The translations under genes and the position numbers were made by a program. A stretch of 64,000 nucleotides of DNA from Acheta domesticus (lineage: Eukaryota > Arthropoda > Insecta > Orthoptera > Gryllidae), in assembly GCA_031308135.1 (NCBI GenBank), contig JAHLJT010009436.1, positions 136,592,950 through 136,656,949 on the forward strand, read 5' to 3'. Shown here piece by piece: positions 22,771 through 34,390 of this stretch. The notes under the pieces are model-generated. The model worked only from the letters and a program-made list of their open reading frames with translations. It was not told the DNA's origin and made no database searches. Each line of letters begins with the position of its first letter. The stretch's first letter is position 1.

Positions 22771-24834
22771 CCAAGCTATGGGTGTCTCCACGTAAGAAAA
22801 GACCCTAAAAATTCAACATGGCGGAGTTTCGGCACTGCCAACCTCATCGAAATGAAACGCGAAACTGCATGAAGGATACCGACGCGGCGTATTTAAATGA
22901 ACGTAGTGCCCTTCAGAAATGCAGATTTGCTGAAATTAAAACTATTAATATTGTTTTGACTTATAAATAGCAAATTTCACGATTTACTCATGAAATTATA
23001 ATTATTATTATTTTAAAATTAAATATAATACATTTCATTAAATAAATTACTGGTAATTTTAAAATTATGTTAATTTCCAGAATAAAATATTTTTGAAACT
23101 GAAGAATAAATGAAATAATAGATTGTTATTTTATTACAAAACTAGCAAAAATGAAACTATGCAAAAAATCGGGGGATATATAGAATAAAGATGAAATCAA
23201 ATACTCAAAAATAACTTTAATTTTCAGACAATACACAAAGTAGTGAAATAAAACTATTTTTCACTGAACTTAGATATTTTTGAATCCTAATGGTTTTTTT
23301 GTATATAACATCAACATATGACCACAATCAAAGCATATCAAAAGAATGAAGAAATCCATTGTACAGAAATGACAAATGTTTGAATTTGTGAAAATAGAAT
23401 AAATCAGATATATGACTTGATATAATTTGAAGGTTCAATAAAGAATAAACTTATGCACCATGGGTGATCAGATTTGATGACAAATTGCAAGGAGCAGTCA
23501 TTAAAATTTCTTGAACACCAATGGTCCACAGCAAATTATATTCACATCAATTATTGAATTTTTACAACAATTTTAGAGCCTAATGCCCCTGGGCTTACAA
23601 ACATTACAAAACATCCTGGTATTTACATTAAGCGATAGCGGAAAACCAGGGAAAACAAAGGAATAAGTGTGCTACCATATATATAAAAAAATGAATAAAA
23701 ATATTGTTAATTCTCAATTGAATTTAAAAAAATTAACATTAAAAATCAGCACTAAGAAATTTGGCTGACCGTAAAAATTAACTACTTGAGAATTTTATAT
23801 ATATATTGATAGCATACCCATCCTCCCGATCAGGAAGACGACTGAAGGTCAATTTCTAGCATGCATGTAGGAACATTAGTCAAAATAATAGAGATTTACA
23901 ATTTAACAAAAATACATAAAATAAATCAATGAAATAATATAAATAATATACATAAAAATGCAATTGAATCCTATTTAGAAAATGAAATATCTTCTGTGAA
24001 ACACAGCAACCCTGCAACATAGAATAATTAATGCAGTATCTAATGTCCAATCCGGATAAATTCAATAAATAGGCATGTAATTGTTATAAAAACAAATATT
24101 TATTTTAATAAATTCCTTGAGCAAATAATGTTCTTGAAAATAATTTTTAAAGAAAATTAAAAAGAACGTTACCACAATTAATAGGAAAAACTTGATACTT
24201 AACTTTTATATTACTTAAAACTCCTGACACAAACGGAAAACTAAATTGTCCAGAATGCTAAGAACATTTGCTTCACATGAAAGTATTCAAAATATAACAT
24301 GACAATAATATATACCTAAAAAACAATAAAATTTACAAAAATTAGTAGAAAACCACTAAACATTCACTTAAAATGAAATATTAATAGCCAAAATGGAATA
24401 GTGCATCAATTGTAAACATTAAGCAATACTCTCTATCAAGCCAAATAATATATTGAAATATGTACTCACTAATACCACACAACTGATTTCCATTTCAACA
24501 AACCATCTAATAAAATTATGCATCTTCAGAACTCCATTATTGTATATCTGAAACATTTAGTTAAGTAATGTACACTTCTTTCACATTTCAAAACTTTAAT
24601 GTTTATTCATTTAAAGCACTTAGCATCTGTACTTCAACTAAACAAAAAATCTTACGTCTGAACAGTAATGATTACTTGTATTATGAAAATGATGTAAAAG
24701 AAAATGACTAACGGTTAAACAATAGTGATGAACTAATGGTATATTAAATGGTACACTTAAATAGTTTCTTTGGTTTACATCAGAAGGTAAAAGTTCATTC
24801 AGGATATGACACTCATAATCAATCTATTAATTCA

Positions 24835-25640
24835 TACTCACTTGATATACTTTGCAACCAGGCTCGATTCAAATAGAGAGACTAAAACACTGGCTGGAAC
24901 AATTGACTGTAAAGAAATAGTATTAATTTAATAACCTGCAGTTACCACCAATTTACAATCGTGTCAATTCAAGCATACCTTTTCCATAGCACAGTGAGGC
25001 CAAACTTGATCACAAACTATACTTTTGTGGTTGCTCTGAGGAGGCAGGAGTTTTTTTCATTCAGGGCACAACTGTAACATTGAGCACATTAGTAAAAAAA
25101 TTTATCACTTTCATTCCATTCTCATAAATTCATACTCACTTGATTTACTTTGCAACCAGGCTCGATCCAAACAGAGAGACTGAAACACTGGCTGGAACAA
25201 TTGACTGTAAAGTATTAATTTTAATTTAATAACCTGCAATCACCACCAACTTACAATCATGTAAATTGAAGCATACCTTTTCTGCAGGACAGTGTGGCCC
25301 AATTTATCACATTAACTTATCTGTGGTGGTTGCTTTAAGGGGGTATAAGTTTTTAATTTGTGGGCACATCTGTAATATAGAAGTAAATATTTAACATGAT
25401 TATCACTTCTATTCCAAACTCATTAATGTGTACTTACTCGTTTCACTTTGCAACCAATCTCGAACCAAACACACTAACTGAAACACTGTCTGGAACATTT
25501 GACTGTAATGTAATAATATTAATTTAATTGCCTACAATTACCAGAAACTAACCATCGAGTAAATTCAAGCAATACCTTTTCCATAGCACAGTGGGGCCCT
25601 ATATGTACTTCAACGATAATGGATGGTTGCTTAAAATGTC
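24835..25640 (-). repeat. Tandem array of ~300-bp exon-like units in element A (3 units)
   Basis: The phrase CAACCAGGCTCGATTCAAA or a close variant recurs at 24856, 25153 and 25450; AAGCATACCTTTT recurs at 24974, 25271 and 25569. Each unit carries acceptor- and donor-like sites on the minus strand around two conserved blocks. It lies just downstream of the transposase stop. Confidence 0.85.
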
Positions 25641-25675
25641 ACGTGTTTCTGTGAGGTAAATCTCTGAAAACCCTT

Positions 25676-27906
25676 TCAGGACTGTCGCACTGCAGATGTT
25701 CCAGGTATTGGCTCTAATGGAATTGGATCTTGTTCCTCTCCTGTGCCTTCTTCTGCTGTGTCAGTTCCACTTGCACTACTTAGATTTATTACAAGTTCTT
25801 CATAATCTTCCACTGCCTCTTTTTCATAGTAGTCTTAAATAATTTTCTCTGCATGTGCCACTGAATTTTTCCACATTTCTGGTGTGACCTATTAAAGGCA
25901 TTACATAATTTTTTAGATTCCTGTTGTAACTACTTTTTAAAAAATTACAATTATGTTGCAATATATTTACTGTTTTTCTAATAGTGATTTATTGAAACAT
26001 TACCTGATTTATTGCCTCATTCCACACAGCTTTTGTTCTCTCCGTTCCTTGCCCTGGCCTTCCACATAGTTTTGTTGTAGTACGCTTTTGAAATGCCCCA
26101 CACATGTTCAATAGGATTGAATTTGCAATGATATGGTGGCAGTCTCAAAACTGTGTGCCCTTCTGCAGCCAACATGTCATCAACTACATACCTTTATCAA
26201 CATATTGATGGTCAGTTATATATTTATCACAAGTGTTAATGTATATATTTGAACATATTTAAGGTGGATACTTTAAAATTTTATTACACTGATACAACAG
26301 AAAGGTAATTCAAAATAATAATGAAATGTAATATTTGGTTACATTACTTATTTCATTATGTAAAAAATAGTTCCGTCTCATTTCTGAAGCTTACAATCAA
26401 TTGATCCTTTCTCCACTTTGCTGTTGGATTCCTCTCTACCTGTCTTGAATGGTAAAAAGCATTGTCCATGATAATGATGCATGGTCTTAAATTGCGAATG
26501 CCAGGAATCAGTTGTTTCTTAACCCAGGATTCAAAAGTACAACTGTTCATTGCTCTGTGATAATCTTGCCCCCTTTTAAGGTCAGTAGCAAAAATCAGAC
26601 CAGCACCTACAAAGTGTCACAACTCGTATCCATGCCTTAGTTTGTACATAATGTCATGAAAAATCAAAATACATGTACCTGGTACAAAACCTCTTGTTCC
26701 TGCATGAACCACAACTAGCCTCCTTCCTTCTGCTGGTCTCTTAATTATTCCATTACTGGTGCCTGGTTGAAGCCTTGAATATGTAGTTGAACCTTTTGGA
26801 AAAGATAGTTTTGTCTCATAATTTTTACACATAAGTAATATAACCATTTTGAAAGGTCTCCTTTACCATTTATATAGATCCATGTCTCCTCTAGATACAC
26901 TACAGTCTTTGGGTTTTCACTTCTCTTATTTTTCATGTAGTCTGCCACAAAATACAACCTCTTTACAATAATTTCATTTGTCTCACAATTACAAATATGT
27001 GGGTCTTCTTCCTCCATGCTAAACCCAATTTCTTAATTATTCTGTACAATGTTGTGCACAACCCTTTGAATAAGAAAGTATCATAATTTTCTTTTACATA
27101 CTGCCATACCTCTTGAAGTGAGAGTCTCCTGCCTGTTGCAAAATGAATTGGTCTTGGAAAGTCTTTCAAAAGTGAGTCACATACTTCATCATTCCTCTAA
27201 ACACAAAATCTCTTACCATTATCAGCTTCCTGATAAATATACCTGGCAATAGCTTCTCTAGAAAAGCCATCAACTGAATCTCTCACAGGTCGTGACCGCT
27301 TCCTCTTCTTGTTCGGAGTTCTAATATGTTTTCCTGCCTTATAATCCTTAATAATACTTGCCAAAGTTGTATAAGGTCTTTGTAATATAGTAATATATTT
27401 CAATAAAATAATTATGATTCACTCTTTTATATATAAACAACACAATAATTATCCTTTATAACTGTTGTTATTGTACATTAGCATAAATACATAAGAACTC
27501 TAAATACGTTTTCATGTTTTTATGGAAATGTACAATAACAACAGTAATAAAGGATAATAATTATGTTGTCTATATAAAAGAGTGAAGCTTTATATGATAA
27601 AAAACTATGTGCGAAGACAACAGTACAAATCAAATTTTAAAAAATTATGATTCACATACACATGTTCATCATGAAAACATTCTAGCATGCAATAAAATGT
27701 AAATAATTATTGTGAAATTAATAGCTTACCCCCACAATTAAAGCCACTTTGGCAATGACACTGCTCTCAGGAAGTTGCACTTCTTTACGAGAATTTTTCT
27801 CGCTCTTATATTTATAAACGTTGAGAAGGACCTGCCTTTCACCACTCGATAATATCCACCTCCTTTTCTGCTTAATTGGAGAATTGCTTCTCGAATTTGA
27901 AGACAT
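25676..27906 (-). pseudogene. Element A transposase (DDE_3/IS630-type), multi-exon, inactive
   Basis: Exon 1 (27906-27730) begins MSSNSRSNSPIKQKRRW and is open to a GTAAGC donor. The next exon holds IRTPNKKRKRSRPVRDSVDG, GRRLSLQEVWQYVKEN and the first catalytic block, here VYLEETW (the Asp is replaced by Glu). Later exons carry RPAEGRRLVVVHAGTR, then ATDLKRGQDY...SWVKKQLIPGI and the second catalytic block IIMDNAFYHS, then LRLPPYHCKFNPIEHVW with the third acidic residue, and the acidic tail EEGTGEEQDPIP (25888-25676). Defects: exon 2 acceptor AG changed to AA, an in-frame TAG after NGKRFCV, loss of the small exon before the PPYH block, and a 2-nt deletion after YYNKT. Confidence 0.85.
27418..27590. 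repeat. Intron-1 inverted repeat (hairpin) in element A
   Basis: Two ~75-bp arms (core TTGTTATTGTACATT... and its complement, outer end CACTCTTTTATATA) are separated by about 20 bp, within intron 1 of the transposase. The same hairpin lies at 42600-42770 in element B, so it predates their divergence. It looks like a nested MITE. Confidence 0.8.
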
Positions 27907-28334
27907 ATTTTACAAATGTCAATCGAAAACACAATTCAAGTTCCCTTCCGAAACCAATCACGCACTAGAAACGCAAGGAAAACGATTTTGAAATGAGCAA
28001 GTGCGGGATGCTGCTCGCTTGCATAACCTCAGTATCTCCACACGACGTGTTGCAGGGTTCAAACGCTTGAAGTTGGCAGGAAGTTAATTTGTACGCACGT
28101 GTACCAGTTGCCAGCGAAGGAAAAGTCCCTGACTACAATACTTCCATTACTTTGGGTATTTCAGTTGGGGTTGGCACCTACTTTCTCCAACTTAAATTGT
28201 AATCAAAAGTCCCTAAGCCAATGCAGTAAGAATGGCGGGTGATTTCCGGGAGGTTGGTATTTTTTTGCGTTCTGGGTCATATCTTACGTGAAATAACCCA
28301 TATGTAGAGTACGCAGGCACGGTGTGGCAAAGCC

Positions 28335-29461
28335 CTAACGACGTGAGAGACAATTAAAAATAAATTACATTTTTGAAATTAAAAAACAAAACAAAATAAA
28401 AGAGCAATATGGAGGGCATGTCATCTCGTAGAATACATTAGGCACTATACCTACCAAAAGTTTAAAGAAAAAATTTGGAGTCGTTTTTGAGAAATTCTTG
28501 TTTTTGTAAATTTTTAAAATAGCACATATTGCACGCAATATTCCGCGAAAACGACTAAAATTTTCATTACAACCTACACCTTAAAGAAAGAACTCACTAT
28601 GGAGAACACATTTCATACACGTTTTGAGGTCCCCTAATATCGAAAAAGTGTTGTTTTTTTTTTCCCTCAAACGTCCGCCCGCCCGTCCGTCTCTCTGTGA
28701 ACAAGACTAACGCCTAAACGATAAATACGATTTCTTCCAAAATGGATATTCCCCTAGCGATCTGATTCCACTGGAGTCGTTGCGATTTTGAAAAGCTTCC
28801 TTCAAAATTTGGGGGTACTTTACATGAAGCCCCCTGGACATTTTCGACATTTTCTCAAAAAACGCTCCTAATTTTTTCTTTAAATTTCGTGTAGTAATAG
28901 AGTAAAATACACATATAAAGGTGACACAGGGCCGATTTTCGCGGTTAAATTGCAAAAGTTTGAATTTTTTTGCGTCTTCCTAAAACTATAAAATGAAAGT
29001 TAGAGATTTTTCCTCCAAATAAAATTTGTCCTCCAAAGGGAGTTCTTTATTAAGATTATATTAAGGTATCATTAAGATCATTAATGATCGGCTGGATCAC
29101 GGCCGTCTGTGTAGGCCCTACGGACGTTTGAGTGGAAAAAAAACAACACTTTTTCGATATTAGGGGACCTCAAAACGTGTATGAAATGTGTTCTCCATAG
29201 TGAGTTCTTTCTTTAAGGTGTAGGTTGTTATGAAAATTTTAGTCGTTTTCGCGGAATATTGCGTGCAATATGTGCTATTTTAAAAATTTACAGAAACAAG
29301 AATTTCTCAAAAACGGCTCCAAATTTTTTCTTTAAACTTTTGGTAGGTATAGTGCCTAATGTACTCTACGAGATGACATGCCCTCCATATTGCTCTTTTA
29401 TTTTGTTTGTTTTTTTAATTTCAAAAATGTAATTTATTTTTAATTGTCTCTCACGTCGTTA
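28335..29461. mobile_element. Fold-back element FB1: 343-bp inverted arms, 443-bp spacer
   Basis: Arms 28335-28677 and 29121-29461 are almost perfect reverse complements, opening TAACGACGTGAGAG and meeting at the inner CGGACGTTTGAG. The spacer resembles 38310-38700 in the same orientation (GCGCCTAAAC..., GATATTCCCC..., GGGTACTTTA.ATGAAGC). The arms contain the GGAGCCGTTTTTGAGAAA motif that recurs every ~300 bp in the neighbouring arms. It begins 33 bp right of element A. No protein is encoded. Confidence 0.9.
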
Positions 29462-30180
29462 ATATTTACATTAACTCCGATTTGTTGACATCATTATATT
29501 AATGAGTATATGTGCTTTAAATAATGTCAAGTACAGTCTCTCGAGCACTCAACCGTTTTCTGTGAAAACTACCTCAAAATTCCGCATTTTCAGAAACGCT
29601 CAAACGCCATTCTCTAATAAATAGCTTCATTTTTTTTCAAACTTTTGGAACATACAGAGCTAATTGCACTCTTTAATACGACGTAAAGTTTATTTTGAGG
29701 TATTTTCTTGTTTTTTCAAAAATTACACAAGTGAATATTTTTAAAGATCTCTCACGTCTTTAATATACACATTATCAGCAATTTGTAAATTATTATATTT
29801 GTGAGTGTATGTGCTTCAAATGGCTTCATATGAAGTTTTTTGAAAACTCAAATATTTTCTGTGAAAAAGAGCTTTAAATTTCACATTTTTAGTAGCGCTG
29901 AAACGCAATTTTCTGAAAAACGGCTACAAATATTATAAAGAAAATTGCTATTTATTACGAGGTTTTAGTTCTTTAATATCCTAAAATTAATGTTTCCGTT
30001 CTACCATTAGGAAACCGAAAAATTGAGATAATGTCAAAAAACTGTACTGTGGGCGGCGATAGATGGTATCTGGCAATAGTATATGGCAAATCCGAATACC
30101 GAGCCCAGTCCCAAGGAAACATAAAACTAATGCAGGAAAGTCTGTGCTATTCTGTAGCACCACTTGTTGATTAAAGTTTG
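29449..30180. repeat. Fold-back family arm D-left (tandem ~300-bp monomers)
   Basis: CTCTCACGTCGTTAATATT at 29449 recurs as CTCTCACGTCTTTAATATAC at 29750, with the following text also repeated, so the monomer is about 300 bp. The whole block matches 39250-39985 in reverse (for example the GTGCTATTCTGTAGCACCAC stretch). The first 13 bp overlap FB1's right arm. Confidence 0.8.
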
Positions 30181-32020
30181 TTGTTGAATATTATGAAGGA
30201 TATTAAAGAGAAATGTGCAAGTCTCAGGTTCGTTGAAAACTCTGATTTTTCGAAAATTGCAAAAGTTCAAATTTTATTCGGCGTCTTCCTACAACTAAAA
30301 TATTAAGGATAAAGATTTCTTTCCTTAATGAAATTTGTTCCTTAACGGTAGATGTTACGCGTGAAAATACGAGGGAGAAAGTACGTGATGTTTAAGCACC
30401 AGTTTCTTTTTATTTCGTTTGAAGTACTAGTAGCAGCGCTGTGTATATAAAAATAATATTTTTATCAACAAGAGAAAGTACTACTATAGAATAGATACTA
30501 TCTATTCTCTGGTACTACGACAAAACAACTATGTTCTAAACCTTATTTCTGCGACCAAGTCTCATATTCAAGCCTATATAATTTCTGCCCAGACAGTTTG
30601 AACCTGAACGTTTAGCTAAATACATTTTAGTAAAGTACGCTTGGCTTAAATTATATCTTATATTAATTTAAGTAAAATTTGTTTCAAAAGATAATAATTT
30701 GAAGCAAACTTCTAGCACCCTTCTTCAGAAATAAGTAGCTCTATTTATTTTGAATTTATTATGCAGATTAATTCGTTCTAAAAAGTTTCAAGAGGGTCTT
30801 GCAAAAAATTTTAAGTGGGTTTCAATCTTGCGTCTACTTCTCATAGCGACTTCTTGCACACAAAGGTAAGAAACTATGTCACACTATGTCAGCAACATTG
30901 AAGCTTGTAACAAATCCATTTTTAATGGAAATGTTTGATGCTTTGATAGGGGCAAATATACTGTTCTAAGAAGTAGCAAATCCAACGTTTAAAGGATGTC
31001 TAGAGATATATACAAGACTATTTCACTCATGTCTGTCCGTGTCATAAGTAATCATTGCTAAGCAAGGATATATTCAAATTAAACCAATCCCATATGTTTA
31101 TCGCCATCAGTTTGTTTACCTTCTTGTATCGCTGTAAAAACTTTGATTACGTTTTTAAGATAACGATAGCAATTGTTTCAGCTCCAAAATAGCTGGTGCA
31201 TATCAATATAATATTATAATGTGTTGTTTTGGTAATGTTTAAAACTCTGAAATAGAATCTATTATTAAAGATTCAGTGCCTAAAAACAGCGAAAGCAACA
31301 GAGAAAGCGTGTGGAAGCAATTTCAAAAATTTTGTGAAGAATTAAAATAAAAATGGACAGCACAAACTACAAATAAAGAAATTACACATATTTTAGACAA
31401 CTAATATACGAAGATTAGATGGAGTATGTGTGTGTGTGTGTGTGTGTGTGTTTAAATTAAATTTCTGTTGAAGTTTAAGTATATACTCGCCGTTATTAAA
31501 ATAAAGTAATTTATAATATACAATATAAGTATTTTTTTGTTATATTACTGCTTTCAGGGTCATCTGTAACTGTTTAATTACTGTTTGAAAATAATTAATT
31601 ACGAAGAGATTTTGAAATTTTTTGTGGAATGTCTACATTGATAAGAAAATGGAAAATTGAAGAATGACACATAGTCTACATAACATACAATACACGAGCA
31701 GACATGGCGAGAAACGTACTTATTACTCGAAACAGCTGCAATAATGTTTAAGAAAACGCTTTTTAAAAACATTTGTAAAATCCTTAACAATGAAAACTGA
31801 AAATAGTTATATTTATTAAATAGGGCCCTTAATGTTTTTAAGACTAATAAGAATATATTTTTTACCAACTAAATTAATTAAAAGTAGTGAGTATATTTAA
31901 TAATTTCTTAATGCATCCGGCTTGATTAAAGAAATTGAGTTTTTGTAATGAAAATAAATTTGTTTTGAACTTGAATAAAGTTTTTGAGGCGCTTTTCTTG
32001 CTTATGAAACATTTTTGTTT
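30181..32020. other. AT-rich spacer with a GT microsatellite
   Basis: Contains a 21-bp palindrome (AGAATAGATAC...) at about 30489-30509 and GT repeats at 31427-31452. No coding motif is seen. Small minus-strand frames near 31.6-32.06 kb look like AT-rich noise. Confidence 0.5.
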
Positions 32021-32039
32021 GTTTGTATTTGGCGCGTCG

Positions 32040-32292
32040 GTCCGAGTATGGGCCATGGCCATACCAGCAGCGTCCCGGCCTCGCGACCATGGGTTAAGGG
32101 GGTACGTGTGGTTAACACGAAGATATCCCCACGCCGTATTCTGGTCTTCTCAGCTTGAGAAGTGAATTTTCTCATTGTCACACAGCAACATATGCTGGGA
32201 CATTGCGAAGAAAACGCACATTACAATCTTGGCCGACCGGGAATCGAACCCGGGGTCGCTTATTGGAAAGCGAGCACCCGTATTGGTAAGCG
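32040..32292 (-). repeat. tRNA-Gly-like SINE fragment, minus strand
   Basis: On the minus strand, CTCGCTTTCCAATAAGCGA is an anticodon-arm-like segment with TCC. It is followed by CCCCGGGTTCGATTCCCGG, a textbook T-arm/B-box. About 190 bp of unrelated body follows (down to about 32040). The 5' half (D-arm, A-box) is missing or degraded, so it is a SINE fragment and not a functional tRNA gene. Confidence 0.7.
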
Positions 32293-32699
32293 CGCACAAG
32301 TAATTATTTAGGATCATTTTGTTGTGAAATGAGCCTCAACATGGAATAATCTAGTAATTCCGGAGCTCAAAACCTAACAAAACGATGAGGGAGGGAAATA
32401 AGGAAATATCAGTCTTACTGAACAAGCGGCATTTTGAATTTGAAAATCACCTATCGAGCTCCAAAACTGTTTCAGAAGTTGGCGGTCCTGACAAGTTGTC
32501 GTCAAAGCCCCCGAATTATACATTTAAGTAGGACGGTCCATTACGTTGCTCCGAATGTACTACATTGTTTCTTATGGAAAAAAGCATAAACAAGTAAACA
32601 TTTGAAGGATTGTCGTAAGGAGCTTTATTTCACGTTTTTCATTTTCATTCAGTTTCTTGCGTACTCCTCGGTGATCATTGACGTGAAGAACACTAGTTT

Positions 32700-33347
32700 G
32701 TGATACACGTGAAGCGTCGTGCCGGAAGAATGTATCCTCGGAAACTGAAAGAGAGTTTTGCCACATTTGTGCTTAATATTATGATTTGCTACTCCATGGA
32801 ATACACTCCTATAAATGATGTACTCTTCGGAATCCATTTTGAAAGAGTTGAAGTACTTTATGAAGATATATACGTTGACTTCGGCAACGAGTTACTTCCT
32901 ACCCAAGTAAAGGATCCGCCGGTTCATCTTCGCTGGTACAATGAACACGATGTCTATAACAAAATAGATGTGTACGATACTGTACTAATGATAGATCCTG
33001 ATGCACCAAACCGAGAGAATCCAACTGCGCGACACTGGCTTCACTGGTTAGTTGTCAACATTCCCAATAAGGATATTTCGAAAGGACAGGTTCTTGTGGA
33101 ATATGTTGGTGCAGCACCGTCAAAGGGGTCGCGCTTCCACCGTTATGTTTTTTTAGTGCTAACTCAGAAGAGTTGGATAAATTTCAAAGAATATCGTCTT
33201 AAGAAAACGTCAAGTAAAGGCAGAGCGTCTTTTTCTCTTGAGAATTTTTGCCGAAAATATTCACTCTATCAAACACATGCAAATTTCTTTGTCGCGCAAT
33301 GGGATCCTTATGTACCAATTCTACACAAACAACTCAAGGGAGATTAA
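32700..33347 (+). CDS. Phosphatidylethanolamine-binding protein (PEBP) family protein, single exon, intact
   Basis: Encodes up to 215 residues. The PEBP fold's ligand-site motifs are in order: LPTQVK (about 66-71), DTVLMIDPDAPNRENP (92-107, the DPDAP motif), HWLHWLVVNIPNKDISKGQ (CR1; the usual WHH is WLH here, so one pocket histidine is replaced by Leu), EYVGAAPSKG, and HRYVFLVL (CR2). It ends QWDPYVPILHKQLKGD, where family members normally end. Four Mets precede the domain (32700, 32730, 32781, 32796). Starting at MYPRK gives a basic start plus a short hydrophobic run (ATFVLNIMICY), possibly a weak signal peptide; starting at MEYTP gives a cytosolic protein. No introns, although PEBP genes usually have them, so a retrocopy is likely. 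AATAAA lies at 33513. PEBPs bind phospholipid head groups or modulate kinases; the role here is unknown. Confidence 0.88.
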   Translation: MIHVKRRAGRMYPRKLKESFATFVLNIMICYSMEYTPINDVLFGIHFERVEVLYEDIYVDFGNELLPTQVKDPPVHLRWYNEHDVYNKIDVYDTVLMIDPDAPNRENPTARHWLHWLVVNIPNKDISKGQVLVEYVGAAPSKGSRFHRYVFLVLTQKSWINFKEYRLKKTSSKGRASFSLENFCRKYSLYQTHANFFVAQWDPYVPILHKQLKGD

Positions 33348-33512
33348 TACTCTTTTTCGCTTATTTGTAATTAATATATTCTCAGCCCTTCGTAGATATT
33401 TCCAAGTAGTGAAGTTTCTTTTATAAAACTTTAGAAAAATCAAGCTACCAATTTTAACGATTATGTAATTCAAATTGAGAATTATAATTTACTTTAATGT
33501 TTTCAAGCATTG

Positions 33513-33518
33513 AATAAA
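33513..33518 (+). terminator. Polyadenylation signal for the PEBP gene
   Basis: AATAAA 166 nt after the stop codon, preceded by AT-rich 3' UTR. It is followed by GT/T-rich sequence (CGGTCGTTTC), a plausible downstream element. Confidence 0.55.
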
Positions 33519-34189
33519 TACGGTCGTTTCACCCTTTACTTATACATATTTATTATGCGTACTACACTACCACACATGTCAGGAGATCAATCGGGAGCTT
33601 GGAGCTTTTCCCGACAGGGGATCTCCCAGAGGGAGATTTCTGGTTGGGGACAACTCCGCTAGCCGACTCTCTTAATTTCTGCGAGTGAAATTCAACTCGA
33701 TTAGAGTGAATTTTCACTCACCCTTCGAGCTAGAATTGAACCTCGCGAAACGAGTGGATTTCACTACCATCTTCCAGCGACGCGTTCCCTCGATTAGAGT
33801 GAATAGTGGCCACTCTCCAGAGACTGAATTTTCCCTCTAAATCGAGTATATCCGGCATCCATTTCGAGTGCAATGGTATCTAACCTCATATTTAAATTGT
33901 CAAAATGACATTTTTGAATATGGAAATATACATTAATTTTAAGGCAGCATTTATAGGTATGTAATATTTGGGAATTTGTGATACATAACATGCACACTAA
34001 CTTAACCACACTTTCATGATCTACAATAAAAAAAACAGCAAAGGAATACAGAAGAAACACAATAAAAATAACTATTGGTGAAATTGTATCTATAAATTCC
34101 CATTTAAATTGGTGTCAAATCTATATGTTTGTAGGAAACTACATGTTTAAAAGCAGGTACAATGACCTGGTGAAACATGGGGAATTTTT

Positions 34190-34390
34190 AAAGTCATGTT
34201 ATATCGCATTATAACTTTTGATTAGGCGCATAATCGTCATTAGTAATCATTTTTCTATTACATTAGTTTACATGACATGTTTATTATAATAAACATTATA
34301 TAAGTTTACACGACATGTTTATTATAATAAACATGTCGTGTAAACTGGTGCATAATCAAAAGATATAATAAGTTATGACATGACTTTACA
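34190..34390. repeat. Inverted repeat with a 42-bp perfect palindrome (34304-34345)
   Basis: GTTTACACGACATGTTTATT followed directly by its complement makes a spacerless 42-bp palindrome. A near-copy of its left half precedes it at 34267-34296. Looser outer arms (AAAGTCATGTTATAT.. / ..AAGTTATGACATGACTTTA) extend the symmetry to about 200 bp. It lies within element E. Confidence 0.9.

Larger units (their letters stand above)
22779..28300 (-). mobile_element. Element A: Tc1/mariner-IS630 superfamily transposon, 5,522 bp
   Basis: The left end TGGGTGTCTCCACGTAAGAAAA and the inverse of the right end TGGGTTATTTCACGTAAGA form inverted repeats (shared TGGGT..T..CACGTAAGA..GACCC). TA flanks both ends (22777-22778 and 28301-28302). 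The transposase pseudogene runs on the minus strand at 27906-25676. The left half (22.8-25.6 kb) has no reading frame but aligns throughout with element B in reverse. Missing parts relative to B are one unit of the 3' tandem array and about 150 bp between transposase exons. The family resembles arthropod DDE_3-type elements, which are usually much shorter; the long 3' part is unusual. Confidence 0.9.

Noticed and set aside
32220..32292. A functional tRNA-Gly gene on the minus strand
   Set aside because: The T-arm is excellent, but no D-arm, A-box or acceptor pairing is present and a SINE-like body follows.
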